Origin: Nocardia wallacei
Lineage (GTDB): Bacteria; Actinomycetota; Actinomycetes; Mycobacteriales; Mycobacteriaceae
Direction of reading: 5' to 3'
Length of the DNA: 64,000 bases
Assembly: GCF_014466955.1 (NCBI RefSeq)
Contig: NZ_AP023396.1
Span: 744,001-808,000, forward strand
Shown here: positions 51,436 through 59,989 of the stretch, one piece after another
Layout of the letters: the number at the start of each line of letters is the position of its first letter
How positions within the stretch are numbered: the first letter of the stretch is position 1
Program-made: the position numbers and the translations under genes
The notes under the pieces: generated by a model
Told to the model about the DNA's origin: nothing
The model's input: the letters and a program-made list of their open reading frames with translations, nothing else
Database searches by the model: none

Positions 51436-52479
51436 TTGCTCATCACCGTCACCGGCGCCAACGGCTATCAGGCCGGACTCGTCTTGGCCGAGTTGTCTTC
51501 CCACGAGGTGGAGATTCGGCTCGTCGGCCGCGACGCGGACCGGCTGGAAACCGCGGCCACCAAGGCCGGGTGCACCCGCGCCGACCGCCGGGTGACCGCG
51601 TTCGACGACCACGCGGGCCTGGTCGCGGCGCTCTCCGGCAGTGACGCGGTCATCAACTGCGCCGGTCCGTTCACCGCCTCCGGCGCCGCGGTCGTCCGCG
51701 CGGCCATCGACGCCGGCGCACACTACGTCGACACCGCGGGCGAACAGCTTTATCTGCAGGCCATTTTCGACACTTTCACCGACGCTGCCCGAACAGCCGG
51801 CGTGACGGTGGTGCCTTCGGCCAACGACGGCTGCCTGCCCACGGATCTCCTGGCCCATCTGCTCGCGGAGGCGGCCGGGCCACTGACGGAACTGGTGGTC
51901 AGCCACATCATCGTCGGTGGCAGTTCGTCCCGCGGCACCCTGCGGTCGGGCCTGGCGACCATCGACGCGATCACCGCGGGCGGACTGACCTATCACGACA
52001 GAGCATGGCGCACAGGGATTCCCGCGCGGCATTCGAACATCACCTTGCCGGACGGGGAAGTCCTGGCCATGGCCAAGATGCCGACGTGCGAGGTGATCAC
52101 CATTCCGCGCCATGTCCAGGTCGACCATGTCGAGGCCCTGGTGGAGGCGGCCCTGATGGACCAACTCGCCGGGCCTGTCGCGGCCGGGTTCATCGACAGC
52201 CTCCCCGCGGGCCCAACCCCGGACGAGCGTGCGGGCCAGCGTTTCACCTACCTGCTCGACGCCGTGAATCGGCGTGGACGCCGGGTCCGGGGCGTGATCC
52301 AGGGCAAGGACACCTACGGCTGCACCGCTATCGTCGCCGTCCGAGCGGCCCGACGGCTGGCGGCGGGTGACGTCCCGGCCGGGGTGCTCGCTCCGGCACA
52401 GGCATTCGATCCCGCCGAGTTCCTCACAGCGCTGACCGGCCCGGGGCTGACCTGGTCGATCCACAACCAGCAGCCATGA
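51436..52479 (+). CDS. Saccharopine dehydrogenase-like NAD(P)-binding oxidoreductase
   Basis: 347 residues from a TTG with AGGAG seven bases upstream. The Rossmann start is TVTGANGYQAGLVLAELSSHEVE with LVGRDADRLE; VINCAGPFTASGAAVVRAAIDAGAHYVDTAGE is the family block. Related to saccharopine dehydrogenase-like and trans-acting enoyl reductase-like proteins. Reaction unknown. Probably induced through the divergent AraC and may act with the adjacent exporter. Confidence 0.82.
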   Translation: MLITVTGANGYQAGLVLAELSSHEVEIRLVGRDADRLETAATKAGCTRADRRVTAFDDHAGLVAALSGSDAVINCAGPFTASGAAVVRAAIDAGAHYVDTAGEQLYLQAIFDTFTDAARTAGVTVVPSANDGCLPTDLLAHLLAEAAGPLTELVVSHIIVGGSSSRGTLRSGLATIDAITAGGLTYHDRAWRTGIPARHSNITLPDGEVLAMAKMPTCEVITIPRHVQVDHVEALVEAALMDQLAGPVAAGFIDSLPAGPTPDERAGQRFTYLLDAVNRRGRRVRGVIQGKDTYGCTAIVAVRAARRLAAGDVPAGVLAPAQAFDPAEFLTALTGPGLTWSIHNQQP

Positions 52480-52484
52480 TGAGA

Positions 52485-52503
52485 CTATCTATTCTGTAGA
52501 TAG
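52485..52503. promoter_or_regulatory. Symmetric LysR-type site upstream of the MFS gene
   Basis: CTATCTATTCTGTAGATAG: perfect 7-bp arms around TTCTG. The same motif precedes lysR at 50316. It lies 47-65 bp before the MFS start, suitable for activation. Confidence 0.6.
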
Positions 52504-52549
52504 CCATATCGAAATTCATCGCTTCCATTGATTGCGTCCGCATCGGACG

Positions 52550-54055
52550 ATGGTTGCCGTGAGTATTTCGACTGCCCCTCCGGCCGCCGGGCTGACGCGC
52601 TCGGTTGTCCTGGTCTTCGCGATCACCGCCGGTTCGTCCGCCGGTTGCCTCTACTACCTGCAGCCGCTGCTGCACGAGGTCGCGGGTGAGCTGTCGATCT
52701 CGACGGCCACCGCCGCTGTGGTGGTGAGCGCGGCTCAGGTCGGCTATCTGGCCGGGCTCGCCCTGCTGGTGCCGCTCGGCGACTTCCTGGAACGCCGCCG
52801 CATGGTGCCCGTGCTCTTGGCGGCTTCGGTTGTCGCTCTGGCCGTTTCGGCGGCGGCGCCGAGCCTGCCCGTCCTGCTGGTGAGCGTGTTCGCCACCGGC
52901 GTCACGGCCTCGGCCGCGCAGGTCGTGGTGCCGTGGGCTTCGGCGCTGGCCGAACCCGACCGGCGCGGGGAGATCGTCGGCACGGTGATGAGCGGGCTGC
53001 TGCTGGGCATCCTGCTGTCGCGGGTGCTGGCCGGTGCGATCGCGCAGCTGGGCGGATGGCGTGCGGTGCTGGTGGTGGCGGCCGGTATCCAGTTGGTGAT
53101 GTCGGTGAGCGTGTATCTGCTGGCGCCCGCGACCGGCCGGGCGGCGCGCGTCCCGGGTGGGTCCGGTGAGCGGTACCCCGAGGTGCTCGCCTCGATCGTG
53201 ACGCTCATCCGCGTTCATCCGGTGCTCCGGCATCGGATGGCGCTGGGATTCCTTGCCATGGCGTGCTTCTCGGGCGTGTGGACGGCGATCGCGTTCTTGC
53301 TCGCCGGTGCGCACGCGGCTCCGTATCACTTCTCCGAGTTCGCGATCGGGTTGTTCGGGCTCGCCGGTGTCGCGGGCGCACTGGGCGCTCCGGTCGTGGG
53401 ACGGCTGGCCGACCGCGGAAAGCTGCGCGCGGTAACGACTTTCGTGTGGATCGTCGTACTGATCAGCTGGGCGCTGCTGGCCTGGGGCGGCCACAATGTG
53501 ATCGCCCTGGTGCTGGCGCTACTGGTCTTCGACTTCGGCATCCAGGGCATCCAATTGTCCAACCAGAGCGCCGTCTACGCCCTCGACCCGGCCGCCCGCA
53601 GCCGCCTCACCACCGCGTACATGGTGACGTATTTTCTCGGTGGTGTGGCGGGCTCGGTGACGGCCGGGTGGGCCTACCAGACCGGTGGCTGGTCGCTGGT
53701 GTGCGAGATCGGCACTGCCGCAACGGCTCTGGGGCTGGCACTGTGGGCGCTGTGCGCCCGCCGCGCGAACACCCGCGCCCCGGAACCGGCCTCAGCCCAC
53801 ACTCCGGACGACCCGCGGATCATCGTGCCATCCACAGGGAAGTCCGCAGGTCGGCTGGAGCGTGATCTCCACCCGACCGCCCATGAACGTACGGACGATC
53901 TCCGAAGCCTGCGCCGGGTAACCGCACCGTGCGCAGGTGCCGAAGTAGTCGAGAGCGTCGCGGACGGTGGTGTGGATCGGCGCGGTGGTCATGATGCTCC
54001 GTCGGTGGCCGGCGGCACCAGGCCGCGGGGCAGGATCAGCGGGAGGTCGTTGTAG
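52550..54055 (+). CDS. MFS exporter with long antisense-overlapping tail
   Basis: 501 residues; 12 helices span about 12-400 (LVFAITAGSSAGCLYYLQPLL, LALLVPLGDFLERRRMVPVL with the MFS DxxxRR loop). It resembles sugar-efflux/YgaY-type exporters. The core ends near ALWALCARRANTR; the last 85 residues look unnatural and lie antisense to two minus-strand genes. The original stop may have been lost, or expression ends early. TTG 52532 and GTG 52559 are alternative starts. Likely regulated by the LysR. Confidence 0.8.
   Translation: MVAVSISTAPPAAGLTRSVVLVFAITAGSSAGCLYYLQPLLHEVAGELSISTATAAVVVSAAQVGYLAGLALLVPLGDFLERRRMVPVLLAASVVALAVSAAAPSLPVLLVSVFATGVTASAAQVVVPWASALAEPDRRGEIVGTVMSGLLLGILLSRVLAGAIAQLGGWRAVLVVAAGIQLVMSVSVYLLAPATGRAARVPGGSGERYPEVLASIVTLIRVHPVLRHRMALGFLAMACFSGVWTAIAFLLAGAHAAPYHFSEFAIGLFGLAGVAGALGAPVVGRLADRGKLRAVTTFVWIVVLISWALLAWGGHNVIALVLALLVFDFGIQGIQLSNQSAVYALDPAARSRLTTAYMVTYFLGGVAGSVTAGWAYQTGGWSLVCEIGTAATALGLALWALCARRANTRAPEPASAHTPDDPRIIVPSTGKSAGRLERDLHPTAHERTDDLRSLRRVTAPCAGAEVVESVADGGVDRRGGHDAPSVAGGTRPRGRISGRSL
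53792..53992 (-). CDS. Small Cys-rich (zinc-ribbon-like) protein
   Basis: 66 residues. DYFGTCARCGYPAQA supplies CxxC and TCGLPC another Cys pair four residues apart, suggesting zinc binding. Its ATG overlaps the stop of the DapB-like gene (ATGA), so they are coupled. Fully antisense to the extended tail of the MFS gene. Function unknown. Confidence 0.65.
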   Translation of the reverse strand: MTTAPIHTTVRDALDYFGTCARCGYPAQASEIVRTFMGGRVEITLQPTCGLPCGWHDDPRVVRSVG

Positions 54056-55098
54056 GTCAGGATGCCGGGCGGCGCGGCGACCACGGCGGGGATGGCATTG
54101 ATCACCGGCATGGCCGTCATGATGTGGCCGAGGGTCATGAAATCGGCGATGGTCTCGGCCTGGAAGTCCGGCGGCGGTAGGAAACCGATGACGTTCTTCA
54201 CCGTCGGCCGGCCGTCGACCTGCAGGACCCAGCCGTCCTGATCGATCTTCCAATCGGGTTCCAGCGTCTGGCCTTTGCGCCAGCGGATGTCGATCTCGAC
54301 CACTGTCCGTCCGCCCACCAGCCCCTTCCAGGCGGCATGCACGCCCGCGACGCAACCCGCCCCGATGGTCCACGAACCGAGATCGAGATCGGCTGTGGTG
54401 CGGGCGTAGTCGGTGTCACAGCGAACGTCGTCGAGTGCCACGCCGAGCGCGTCGGCGATCAGGCGCACGGCCTCGCCGAAGACGCCGGTGCCGTGGGCGG
54501 TCATCGCCGGGAGTTCCGGATCGTCGATGGGGCGGCCGAAGCCGACCGGCCGCTCCGTCGCGGGGGAGTCGTAGAAGGTGGTGTCGGCGGCCTCGAACAC
54601 GGTCACCTTGTCGACCCGGTCGCAGATTCCGGCCGAGAGGATGGCCATCAGGTTGATATAGCCCGGACTGATGCCCGAGCCGAACATGGTCGACCCGCCG
54701 CGTTCGCAAGCTGCCGCGATTCGCTCGCGGCCCTCGCCCTGGTTGTGGCCGGTGATGAAGGAGGCCGTCGCCACGACATCGATTCCGGCGGCGAGGATGC
54801 GGACCAGTTCGTCCACATCTATCCACATCGGGTTGTACACAACGCAATCCGGCTGCAGGGCCAGCAACGCGTCGATGTCGTCGGTGGCCTCGACGCCCAG
54901 TGGCGCGATGCCGCACAGCTCACCGACGTCGCGGCCGGACTTGTCCGGAGACCAGGCGTAACAGCCGACGAGTTCGAGGCCGGGATGAGCCGCGATGGCC
55001 CGGACCGAACTCTTGCCGACATTGCCCGTCGTCCACTGCACGACGCGGTGAACGCGTGGATCGGCCACGGTGCCTCCGGTAACCAGCTCAGCAGCCAT
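53989..55098 (-). CDS. DapB-like NAD(P)H-dependent amine/amino-acid dehydrogenase
   Basis: 369 residues, GGAG before ATG 55098. VVQWTTGNVGKSSVRAIA is the dinucleotide site, DCVVYNPMWIDVDELVRIL and GSGISPGYINLMAIL are family blocks. It belongs to the actinobacterial dihydrodipicolinate-reductase-like group related to 2,4-diaminopentanoate dehydrogenase, not to true lysine-pathway DapB. Substrate unknown. Upstream DNA (55130-55206) is A/T-rich with dyads such as GAGAA-N5-TTCTC. Confidence 0.8.
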   Translation of the reverse strand: MAAELVTGGTVADPRVHRVVQWTTGNVGKSSVRAIAAHPGLELVGCYAWSPDKSGRDVGELCGIAPLGVEATDDIDALLALQPDCVVYNPMWIDVDELVRILAAGIDVVATASFITGHNQGEGRERIAAACERGGSTMFGSGISPGYINLMAILSAGICDRVDKVTVFEAADTTFYDSPATERPVGFGRPIDDPELPAMTAHGTGVFGEAVRLIADALGVALDDVRCDTDYARTTADLDLGSWTIGAGCVAGVHAAWKGLVGGRTVVEIDIRWRKGQTLEPDWKIDQDGWVLQVDGRPTVKNVIGFLPPPDFQAETIADFMTLGHIMTAMPVINAIPAVVAAPPGILTYNDLPLILPRGLVPPATDGAS

Positions 55099-55226
55099 GA
55101 CCACTCCGTTCGGTACGTCAACGAGCGGTAATGACGTTATCATGAATGTAGTCTCAACAATCGAAAACCAGATGTTGCATATTCAAAATGGGAGAACAGT
55201 ATTCTCAAACGGTGTCGGGAACTCCG

Positions 55227-55390
55227 CGGTCCAGGTCAGCCGTTACGGGCCGCAGCGCCGACGGCCGCCACCACGCCACCGTCCACCAGTAGATCGGTGC
55301 CCGTCACGAGGGGTCCTGGCGGCGGGCGATCGCGCGGCCCATTCCACCGGTACCGATGACTACCAGGACGTCATGAACCACGATCGCCTC
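55227..55390 (-). pseudogene. Short-chain dehydrogenase pseudogene with internal deletion
   Basis: Minus strand reads VVHDVLVVIGTGGMGRAIARR, an SDR nucleotide-binding start, then after a junction near 55318 shifts frame to VTGTDLLVDGGVVAAVGAAA, the typical SDR C terminus, ending at a TGA at 55227. About 200 central codons are missing and the frame is broken. It lies between the DapB-like gene and tetR. Confidence 0.65.
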
Positions 55391-55460
55391 CGTTCGCGAG
55401 ACCGGGCGACGCTCGCCCGGTAACCAGATTCTCGCAAAATGGTAACCGTATATCGTCCGC

Positions 55461-56063
55461 TCACTCCGCCCGCAGGCCGAGCAGGTAGGTGGACAGATAC
55501 TCCGCGAGAAACGGCGCCCGGATCTCCTCCGCCGGAGGCAGCATGATGAGCAGAGCGTAGAGGCCCGCCAGGAACGACACACCCTTGTGGAAGACATCGA
55601 CGTCGGCGGGAATCTCCCCGCGTCCCTGGGCATTACGCAACTCCTCCACGACGGTGACGATCACCGGGTGCAGCAGCACCTCCTCCGACGGCGGCCGTGT
55701 GGACGAAAAGTGCAGCCCCAGGAAATCCTTGAACAAGCGGTGGCCCAGGCGGGTTTCGAGGTCCCGCAGCGATCGCAGCGTCGCGGTGAGCGTCGTCCGG
55801 ACGTCGTGCGGTTCGGCGAAGCACTGCGCCAGGTCGGCGGCGATGCGGTCCTCCTCGCGCTTCTCCAGCTCGAACAGGACGTGCTCCTTGGTGGGGAAGT
55901 GGAAGAAGAAGGTCGCGTGCGCGACACCGGCCGCCGACACGATCGCGGCGATATCGGCGCCCGCCATGCCGTCGCGCTGGAACTCGGCCAGCGCCGCGCC
56001 CAGCAGTCGCTCGCGCGTCCGGCGGCCCTTCGTACCGCGCGTCGGCGGCTCGTCCTTCAGCAC
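55461..56063 (-). CDS. TetR-family regulator of the membrane cluster
   Basis: 200 residues. HTH: LLGAALAEFQRDGMAGADI, then IVSAAGVAHATFFFHFPTKE. Divergent from the cytochrome-oxidase-like cluster; three ACTGAC-containing sites lie in the gap, one of them a dyad, which it may bind. Ligand unknown. Confidence 0.87.
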   Translation of the reverse strand: MLKDEPPTRGTKGRRTRERLLGAALAEFQRDGMAGADIAAIVSAAGVAHATFFFHFPTKEHVLFELEKREEDRIAADLAQCFAEPHDVRTTLTATLRSLRDLETRLGHRLFKDFLGLHFSSTRPPSEEVLLHPVIVTVVEELRNAQGRGEIPADVDVFHKGVSFLAGLYALLIMLPPAEEIRAPFLAEYLSTYLLGLRAE

Positions 56064-56115
56064 CTGACGTCGCTCTCCTCGGTTCCGGTTCCCCGGCGAT
56101 TCTACGGCAGAGGAA

Positions 56116-56264
56116 ACTGACTGAAATCAGAAAATTCTTCCCTTCCGGTGGTTCCGGGGGTTACCGTCACTGTGATGGGTCCCGTTGCCAGTCAGTGGGA
56201 TTGGGTAGCCGGGCGCGGCCGTCGAGGCGTCGCGTTCCCGCAGCGTTCAACTGACTACGGTCAG
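56116..56264. promoter_or_regulatory. Repeated ACTGAC sites between tetR and the membrane cluster
   Basis: ACTGACTGAAATCAG at 56116-56130, GCCAGTCAGTGGG at 56187-56199 (same core, other strand) and CTGACTACGGTCAG at 56251-56264. The third is a 5-bp-arm dyad just before the first cluster gene. Likely TetR operators. Confidence 0.5.
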
Positions 56265-56278
56265 GTTGGAGGGATCAG

Positions 56279-57022
56279 GTGCAGATCCTCGAACAGGCAC
56301 AGGACCTGCCGAAGGCCGGAAATATCAAGGCGCAGTGGGTGAGTCTGTGGACGGCTCCGGCGGCGGCCGTCGTGCTGCTGCTGGCCTTCGTCGCCTTCCC
56401 CGGATTCCGCCCCCCGATGTCGCCCGAACTGTCGGCCGCGGAGGTGGCGGCGTTCTACCGGGACAACACGGCGTGGATCCGGTTCAGCATGGTCACCTTC
56501 AACCTGTGCGGGATCATGATCGTGCCGTTCTTCGCGGTGATCGTGGTGCAGATGAAGCGGATGCGGTCGCAGAGCCACGTCTTCGCCTACTGCTACCTCA
56601 CGGCGACCATCAGCGGCGCGACCATCTTCGCGCTGTCGAACATCTTCTTCCTCGTGGCGGCCTTCCGCCCGGCCCGCGATCCCGAATTGGTGCTGCTGCT
56701 CAACGATCTGGCCTGGATCGTGTTCATCGCACCGGTCGGCATGGTGGTCAGCCAATTCCTCCTGCTCGCCGTCGCGGTGTATTTCGACGACGAACCCGAG
56801 CCGGTGTTCCCGCGCTGGGTGGGGCACTACGCGCTGGCGACGGGTGCGGCGATGATTCCGGCGGCCGGCGCGGCGGTATTCCGGACGGGGCCGCTGGCAT
56901 GGGATGGGCTGCTGGCGTTCTGGTTGCGCAACGGCGCGTTCGCCGTGTTCCTCGTCGTCATGTTCTTCGTGTTGCGCCGCTGCCTGCGCCGCCAGGCCGC
57001 CGCCGAGGGCGTGGCCGGATGA
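56279..57022 (+). CDS. Integral membrane protein of oxidase-linked cluster (paralogue 1)
   Basis: 247 residues, GTG start with GAGGGA. Six predicted helices. Shared blocks with its neighbour: an AFRPARDPELVLLLNDL loop, FPRWVGHY and GPLAWDGLLAFWL. No haem or copper ligands that match oxidase subunit I or II. Function unknown; possibly a partner of the encoded oxidase subunits III and IV. Confidence 0.75.
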   Translation: MQILEQAQDLPKAGNIKAQWVSLWTAPAAAVVLLLAFVAFPGFRPPMSPELSAAEVAAFYRDNTAWIRFSMVTFNLCGIMIVPFFAVIVVQMKRMRSQSHVFAYCYLTATISGATIFALSNIFFLVAAFRPARDPELVLLLNDLAWIVFIAPVGMVVSQFLLLAVAVYFDDEPEPVFPRWVGHYALATGAAMIPAAGAAVFRTGPLAWDGLLAFWLRNGAFAVFLVVMFFVLRRCLRRQAAAEGVAG

Positions 57023-57720
57023 AGGGCAAGCCCGATGTCCTGTTGATCTACTGGATCTTCCCCGGCTTCTACGCGGTTTTCGGCGTGATCATCTGCCTGC
57101 TGGCCCGGGTGACGCCCCCGCCGCGGCCCGATGTGACGACGGCGCAGCAGGTCGATTTCCTCGCCTCGCACAGCCTCACCATCCGGATCGGGTTCGGGCT
57201 GCTGCTGATCCTCCTCGGCGGCGCGGCGGTGACCAACGGTCTCGTCGGCTACCACATGAAGCGGATGTCGGTCGGTTCGGTATTCGCCTACGGCTACCTC
57301 GGCGGCATGGCGGTCGGCGCGCTACCGGGGTTCCTGCTCGTCGCCGCGTGCTTTCTCACCGCCACCTTCCGCGCCGATCGCGACCCGGAAGTCGTCGGCC
57401 TGCTCTACGACCTCGGGATGCTGTCCTACAACGGCTCACTGGGCTGCTTCTCCACCGCCTACCTGGTCCTGGCCGTCGCCGTCCTCTACGACAAACACGC
57501 GATCTTCCCGAAATGGTTTGCCTACGTGAGCGTTTGGCAGATCGCCACCGAGGTGATCGCGACGCAGATGTTCCTGTTCGACGCGGGCCCGTTCGCGTGG
57601 AACGGTTCGATCGCCTTCTGGCTGGCGGTCGTGGTGTTCAGCGTGTGGCTGGGCGCGCTGATCGTGCTGCTGAAGCAGGCGACGGCGCGCGAGCCCGCCG
57701 ACGCGCCCGCCCTCGACTGA
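57019..57720 (+). CDS. Integral membrane protein of oxidase-linked cluster (paralogue 2)
   Basis: 233 residues; ATG overlaps the previous stop (ATGA). Six helices; TFRADRDPEVVGLLYDL, FPKWFAYV and GPFAWNGSIAFWL align with paralogue 1, so the pair arose by tandem duplication and may form a heterodimer. Thirteen bp before the subunit III gene. Confidence 0.75.
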   Translation: MKGKPDVLLIYWIFPGFYAVFGVIICLLARVTPPPRPDVTTAQQVDFLASHSLTIRIGFGLLLILLGGAAVTNGLVGYHMKRMSVGSVFAYGYLGGMAVGALPGFLLVAACFLTATFRADRDPEVVGLLYDLGMLSYNGSLGCFSTAYLVLAVAVLYDKHAIFPKWFAYVSVWQIATEVIATQMFLFDAGPFAWNGSIAFWLAVVVFSVWLGALIVLLKQATAREPADAPALD

Positions 57721-57733
57721 ACGTAGGAGTGCC

Positions 57734-58315
57734 ATGACGAAATCGGACTCGCTACCCGCGGCGCCCGTGCGAGGTCACCTGCCGGGCGACGGTCACATGT
57801 GGGTGATGGTACTCGGCGACATGGTCATCTTCGGCGGCTACTTCGTCATCTTCATGATCTACCGGACCATGGCGCCGGGCGAGTTCCTCGCGGCGCAGCA
57901 GCACCTCGATGTCGACATCGGTGTCGTGAATACCATTGTGCTGCTGACGAGTTCGTGGTTCGTCGCGCTCAGCGTGCTGGCTGCGCGGGCGGGTCGGCCG
58001 GAGCGGGCGATCCGGCTGGTGTATGCGTGCGGCTGCTGTGGTGCGCTGTTCGTACTGCTCAAAGCGTACGAGTGGGCACACGAGATCGCGGAGGGCAGAA
58101 CGAATTCCGAGCTGTTCTATTCGTTCTACTACGTGCTCACCGGGGTGCATCTGCTGCACGTCGCGATCGGGTTGATCGTGCTCGGCGTCGTCGTCCGCGA
58201 ACTCCGCGATCCGGCCCGGCGGCGGGTGCCGATGGTCGAATCCGGCGCGATCTACTGGCACATGGTCGACCTGCTGTGGGTCGTCATCTTCGCCCTGCTC
58301 TACGTGATGAGGTGA
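57734..58315 (+). CDS. Cytochrome c oxidase subunit III-like protein (CtaE/NorE type)
   Basis: 193 residues, five helices. GDMVIFGGYFVIFMIYRTM, LLKAYEWAHEI, YYVLTGVHLLHVAIGL and the C-terminal AIYWHMVDLLWVVIFALLYVMR are hallmarks of heme-copper oxidase subunit III. The short form without the first two helices resembles NorE. Subunits I and II are absent from the window, so it may serve an oxidase or NO reductase encoded elsewhere. Confidence 0.85.
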   Translation: MTKSDSLPAAPVRGHLPGDGHMWVMVLGDMVIFGGYFVIFMIYRTMAPGEFLAAQQHLDVDIGVVNTIVLLTSSWFVALSVLAARAGRPERAIRLVYACGCCGALFVLLKAYEWAHEIAEGRTNSELFYSFYYVLTGVHLLHVAIGLIVLGVVVRELRDPARRRVPMVESGAIYWHMVDLLWVVIFALLYVMR

Positions 58316-58317
58316 CC

Positions 58318-58605
58318 ATGGTAGACACGCGAACATCCACTGCCGCACGGGCGATCACGGCCGTGTGGATCGTGCTGGTGGTCGGCACCGCCGGAACCTG
58401 GTGGCTGGCGCCGGGGCACACCTCCGCGGCGGCGACGGGCAGCGTAACGGTCACCGTCGCGGTCCTCGCCCTCGCGGTGATCAAGTCGCGCTTGATCATT
58501 CGATACTTCATGGAGGTGCGGAGCGCGCCTGCCTGGCTGCGGCGGACCACCGACGTGTGGCTGGCCGTCCTGTTCGCGGCCGTGCTCGTCTGCTACCTGG
58601 TCTGA
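58318..58605 (+). CDS. Prokaryotic cytochrome c oxidase subunit IV-like protein
   Basis: 95 residues, three helices (AVWIVLVVGTAGTWWLAPG, TVTVAVLALAVIKSRLIIRYFMEVR split over the second, and the last DVWLAVLFAAVLVCYLV). VIKSRLIIRYFMEVR is the COX4_pro/NorF-like signature. Starts 2 bp after the subunit III stop. Assembly or stability role for an oxidase is inferred. Confidence 0.78.
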   Translation: MVDTRTSTAARAITAVWIVLVVGTAGTWWLAPGHTSAAATGSVTVTVAVLALAVIKSRLIIRYFMEVRSAPAWLRRTTDVWLAVLFAAVLVCYLV

Positions 58606-58639
58606 TCTTCGGCAGTGGGCCTGTGTCAGACTCCCTGCG

Positions 58640-59560
58640 GTGCTCACCTATTTCGAAGCCGCGGTCATCGGTGTCGTGCAGGGGGTCACCGAACTGTTCC
58701 CGATCTCCAGTCTCGGCCATTCCGTGTTGATCGCCGATTGGTTCGGCGGCGACTGGGAGAAGCTGACCGGGCACTGCGAATCGCACGGCGGCGCGGCGTA
58801 TCTGGCGTTCGTCGTGGTGCTGCACGTGGCGACCGCGCTGGCGCTGCTGTGCTACTACTGGCGCGACTGGCTCGCCATCGTCTCCGGGTTCGTGACGACG
58901 CTGCGGACCGGGCGCGCGCAGACGGTGCCGCAGCGGCTGGCCTGGCTGATCGTGATCGCCACAGTCCCCGTGGCGATACTCGGTACGCTGCTCGACCATT
59001 CGCTGCACGCGCTGTTCGGCGCGCCGATCTACGCCGGAATCTTCCTGACGCTCAACGGCGTCGCACTCGTCGTGGGCGAAGGACTGCGTCGCCGCAACGA
59101 ACCGACGCTGGCCGAATACGGTCGCCGGTTCGCCCGGCGGCAGACGCGCACCGCGAACCTGCCCCGGCAGTGTGACCGGCCGCTGGCCGCGCTCGATGTC
59201 CGCGACGCCGTCGCCATCGGCCTCACCCAGACCGGTGCGCTGCTGACCGGCTTCAGCCGGGCCGGCCTGACCATGGTCGGCGGATTGTGGCGCGGTCTCG
59301 AACGCGAGCACGCCGCCAAATTCGCCTTTCTGCTGGCTACTCCGGCGATTCTCGGGGCGGGCCTGCTCGAGCTGCCGGAGCTGACCGGGCCCGAGATCGC
59401 CGCCATCCGGGGGCCGGTGCTGGTCGGTGCGCTGGTGTCGGGGGTGTCGTCGGCGCTCGCGGTGCGGTTTCTCGAAAGGTACTTCCGGACGCGGACTTTG
59501 CTGCCGTTCGCGGCGTATTGCATGGTCGCGGGGGTACTTTCGGTCATCCGCTTCCACTGA
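58640..59560 (+). CDS. uppP: Undecaprenyl-diphosphatase (UppP/BacA), divergent
   Basis: 306 residues, GTG start, about eight helices. GVVQGVTELFPISSLGH corresponds to the QGxxEFLPISSSGH catalytic motif, and TGFSRAGLT to PGxSRSGxT; both are altered (Leu for a Ser, Thr-Gly for Pro-Gly, Ala for Ser). It recycles the C55 lipid carrier for cell-wall synthesis and can raise bacitracin tolerance. The changes and the 35 extra residues suggest a secondary paralogue rather than the main enzyme. Confidence 0.8.
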   Translation: MLTYFEAAVIGVVQGVTELFPISSLGHSVLIADWFGGDWEKLTGHCESHGGAAYLAFVVVLHVATALALLCYYWRDWLAIVSGFVTTLRTGRAQTVPQRLAWLIVIATVPVAILGTLLDHSLHALFGAPIYAGIFLTLNGVALVVGEGLRRRNEPTLAEYGRRFARRQTRTANLPRQCDRPLAALDVRDAVAIGLTQTGALLTGFSRAGLTMVGGLWRGLEREHAAKFAFLLATPAILGAGLLELPELTGPEIAAIRGPVLVGALVSGVSSALAVRFLERYFRTRTLLPFAAYCMVAGVLSVIRFH

Positions 59561-59668
59561 CCGTGCTGACCAGCGCTTTACCGTCGCGCACGTTTGAACT
59601 CGCGCTGTGCGGCAATGTGCCGGAACAGGCACGGGCACGACGTCCGGCCGGAAAAGGGAAGTTTCAGC

Positions 59669-59983
59669 ATGACCGTGGAAGGCCCGGCGGAGATTCCGCC
59701 TCTCGACGACGCCACCGACATCGCCCGCTCCGCCGAGGTGCAGCCGGGGGAGACGCTCGCGGACACCAGGAATTGGGCGGGGTTCGTGGTTCTGCTGTTC
59801 GGGGTGCTGGCTGCCATCGTCGCGATCACCGCGCTGCTGGCGGGCGCCTCCCAATTGGCGCTGGTCAGCGCAGTTTTCGCGGCGGCGGGCTCGGTGATCG
59901 GGGTGGGTTTGATCGTAATGGTGCGGCGGGGAGGCGGCCGTGGTGCGGGCCGGGATGCCCGACAGCAGCGAGCCCGGCACTGA
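59669..59983 (+). CDS. Small two-helix membrane protein, unknown
   Basis: 104 residues from ATG 59669 with GGGAAG upstream. An acidic N terminus (TVEGPAEIPPLDDATDIARS) precedes two helices (GFVVLLFGVLAAIVAITALL and ALVSAVFAAAGSVIGVGLIV) and a basic tail. Typical of short actinobacterial integral proteins of unknown role. Converges with the 55-residue gene 6 bp away. Confidence 0.6.
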   Translation: MTVEGPAEIPPLDDATDIARSAEVQPGETLADTRNWAGFVVLLFGVLAAIVAITALLAGASQLALVSAVFAAAGSVIGVGLIVMVRRGGGRGAGRDARQQRARH

Positions 59984-59989
59984 CCGAGG

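Noticed and set aside
53989..55098. True dapB of lysine biosynthesis
   Set aside because: At 369 residues it is much longer than DapB (about 250) and lacks its catalytic block; it matches the DapB-like dehydrogenase group.
55304..55633. Intact protein-coding gene on the minus strand
   Set aside because: The frame mixes antisense of tetR with a broken SDR N terminus and stops after the junction; better read as a pseudogene.
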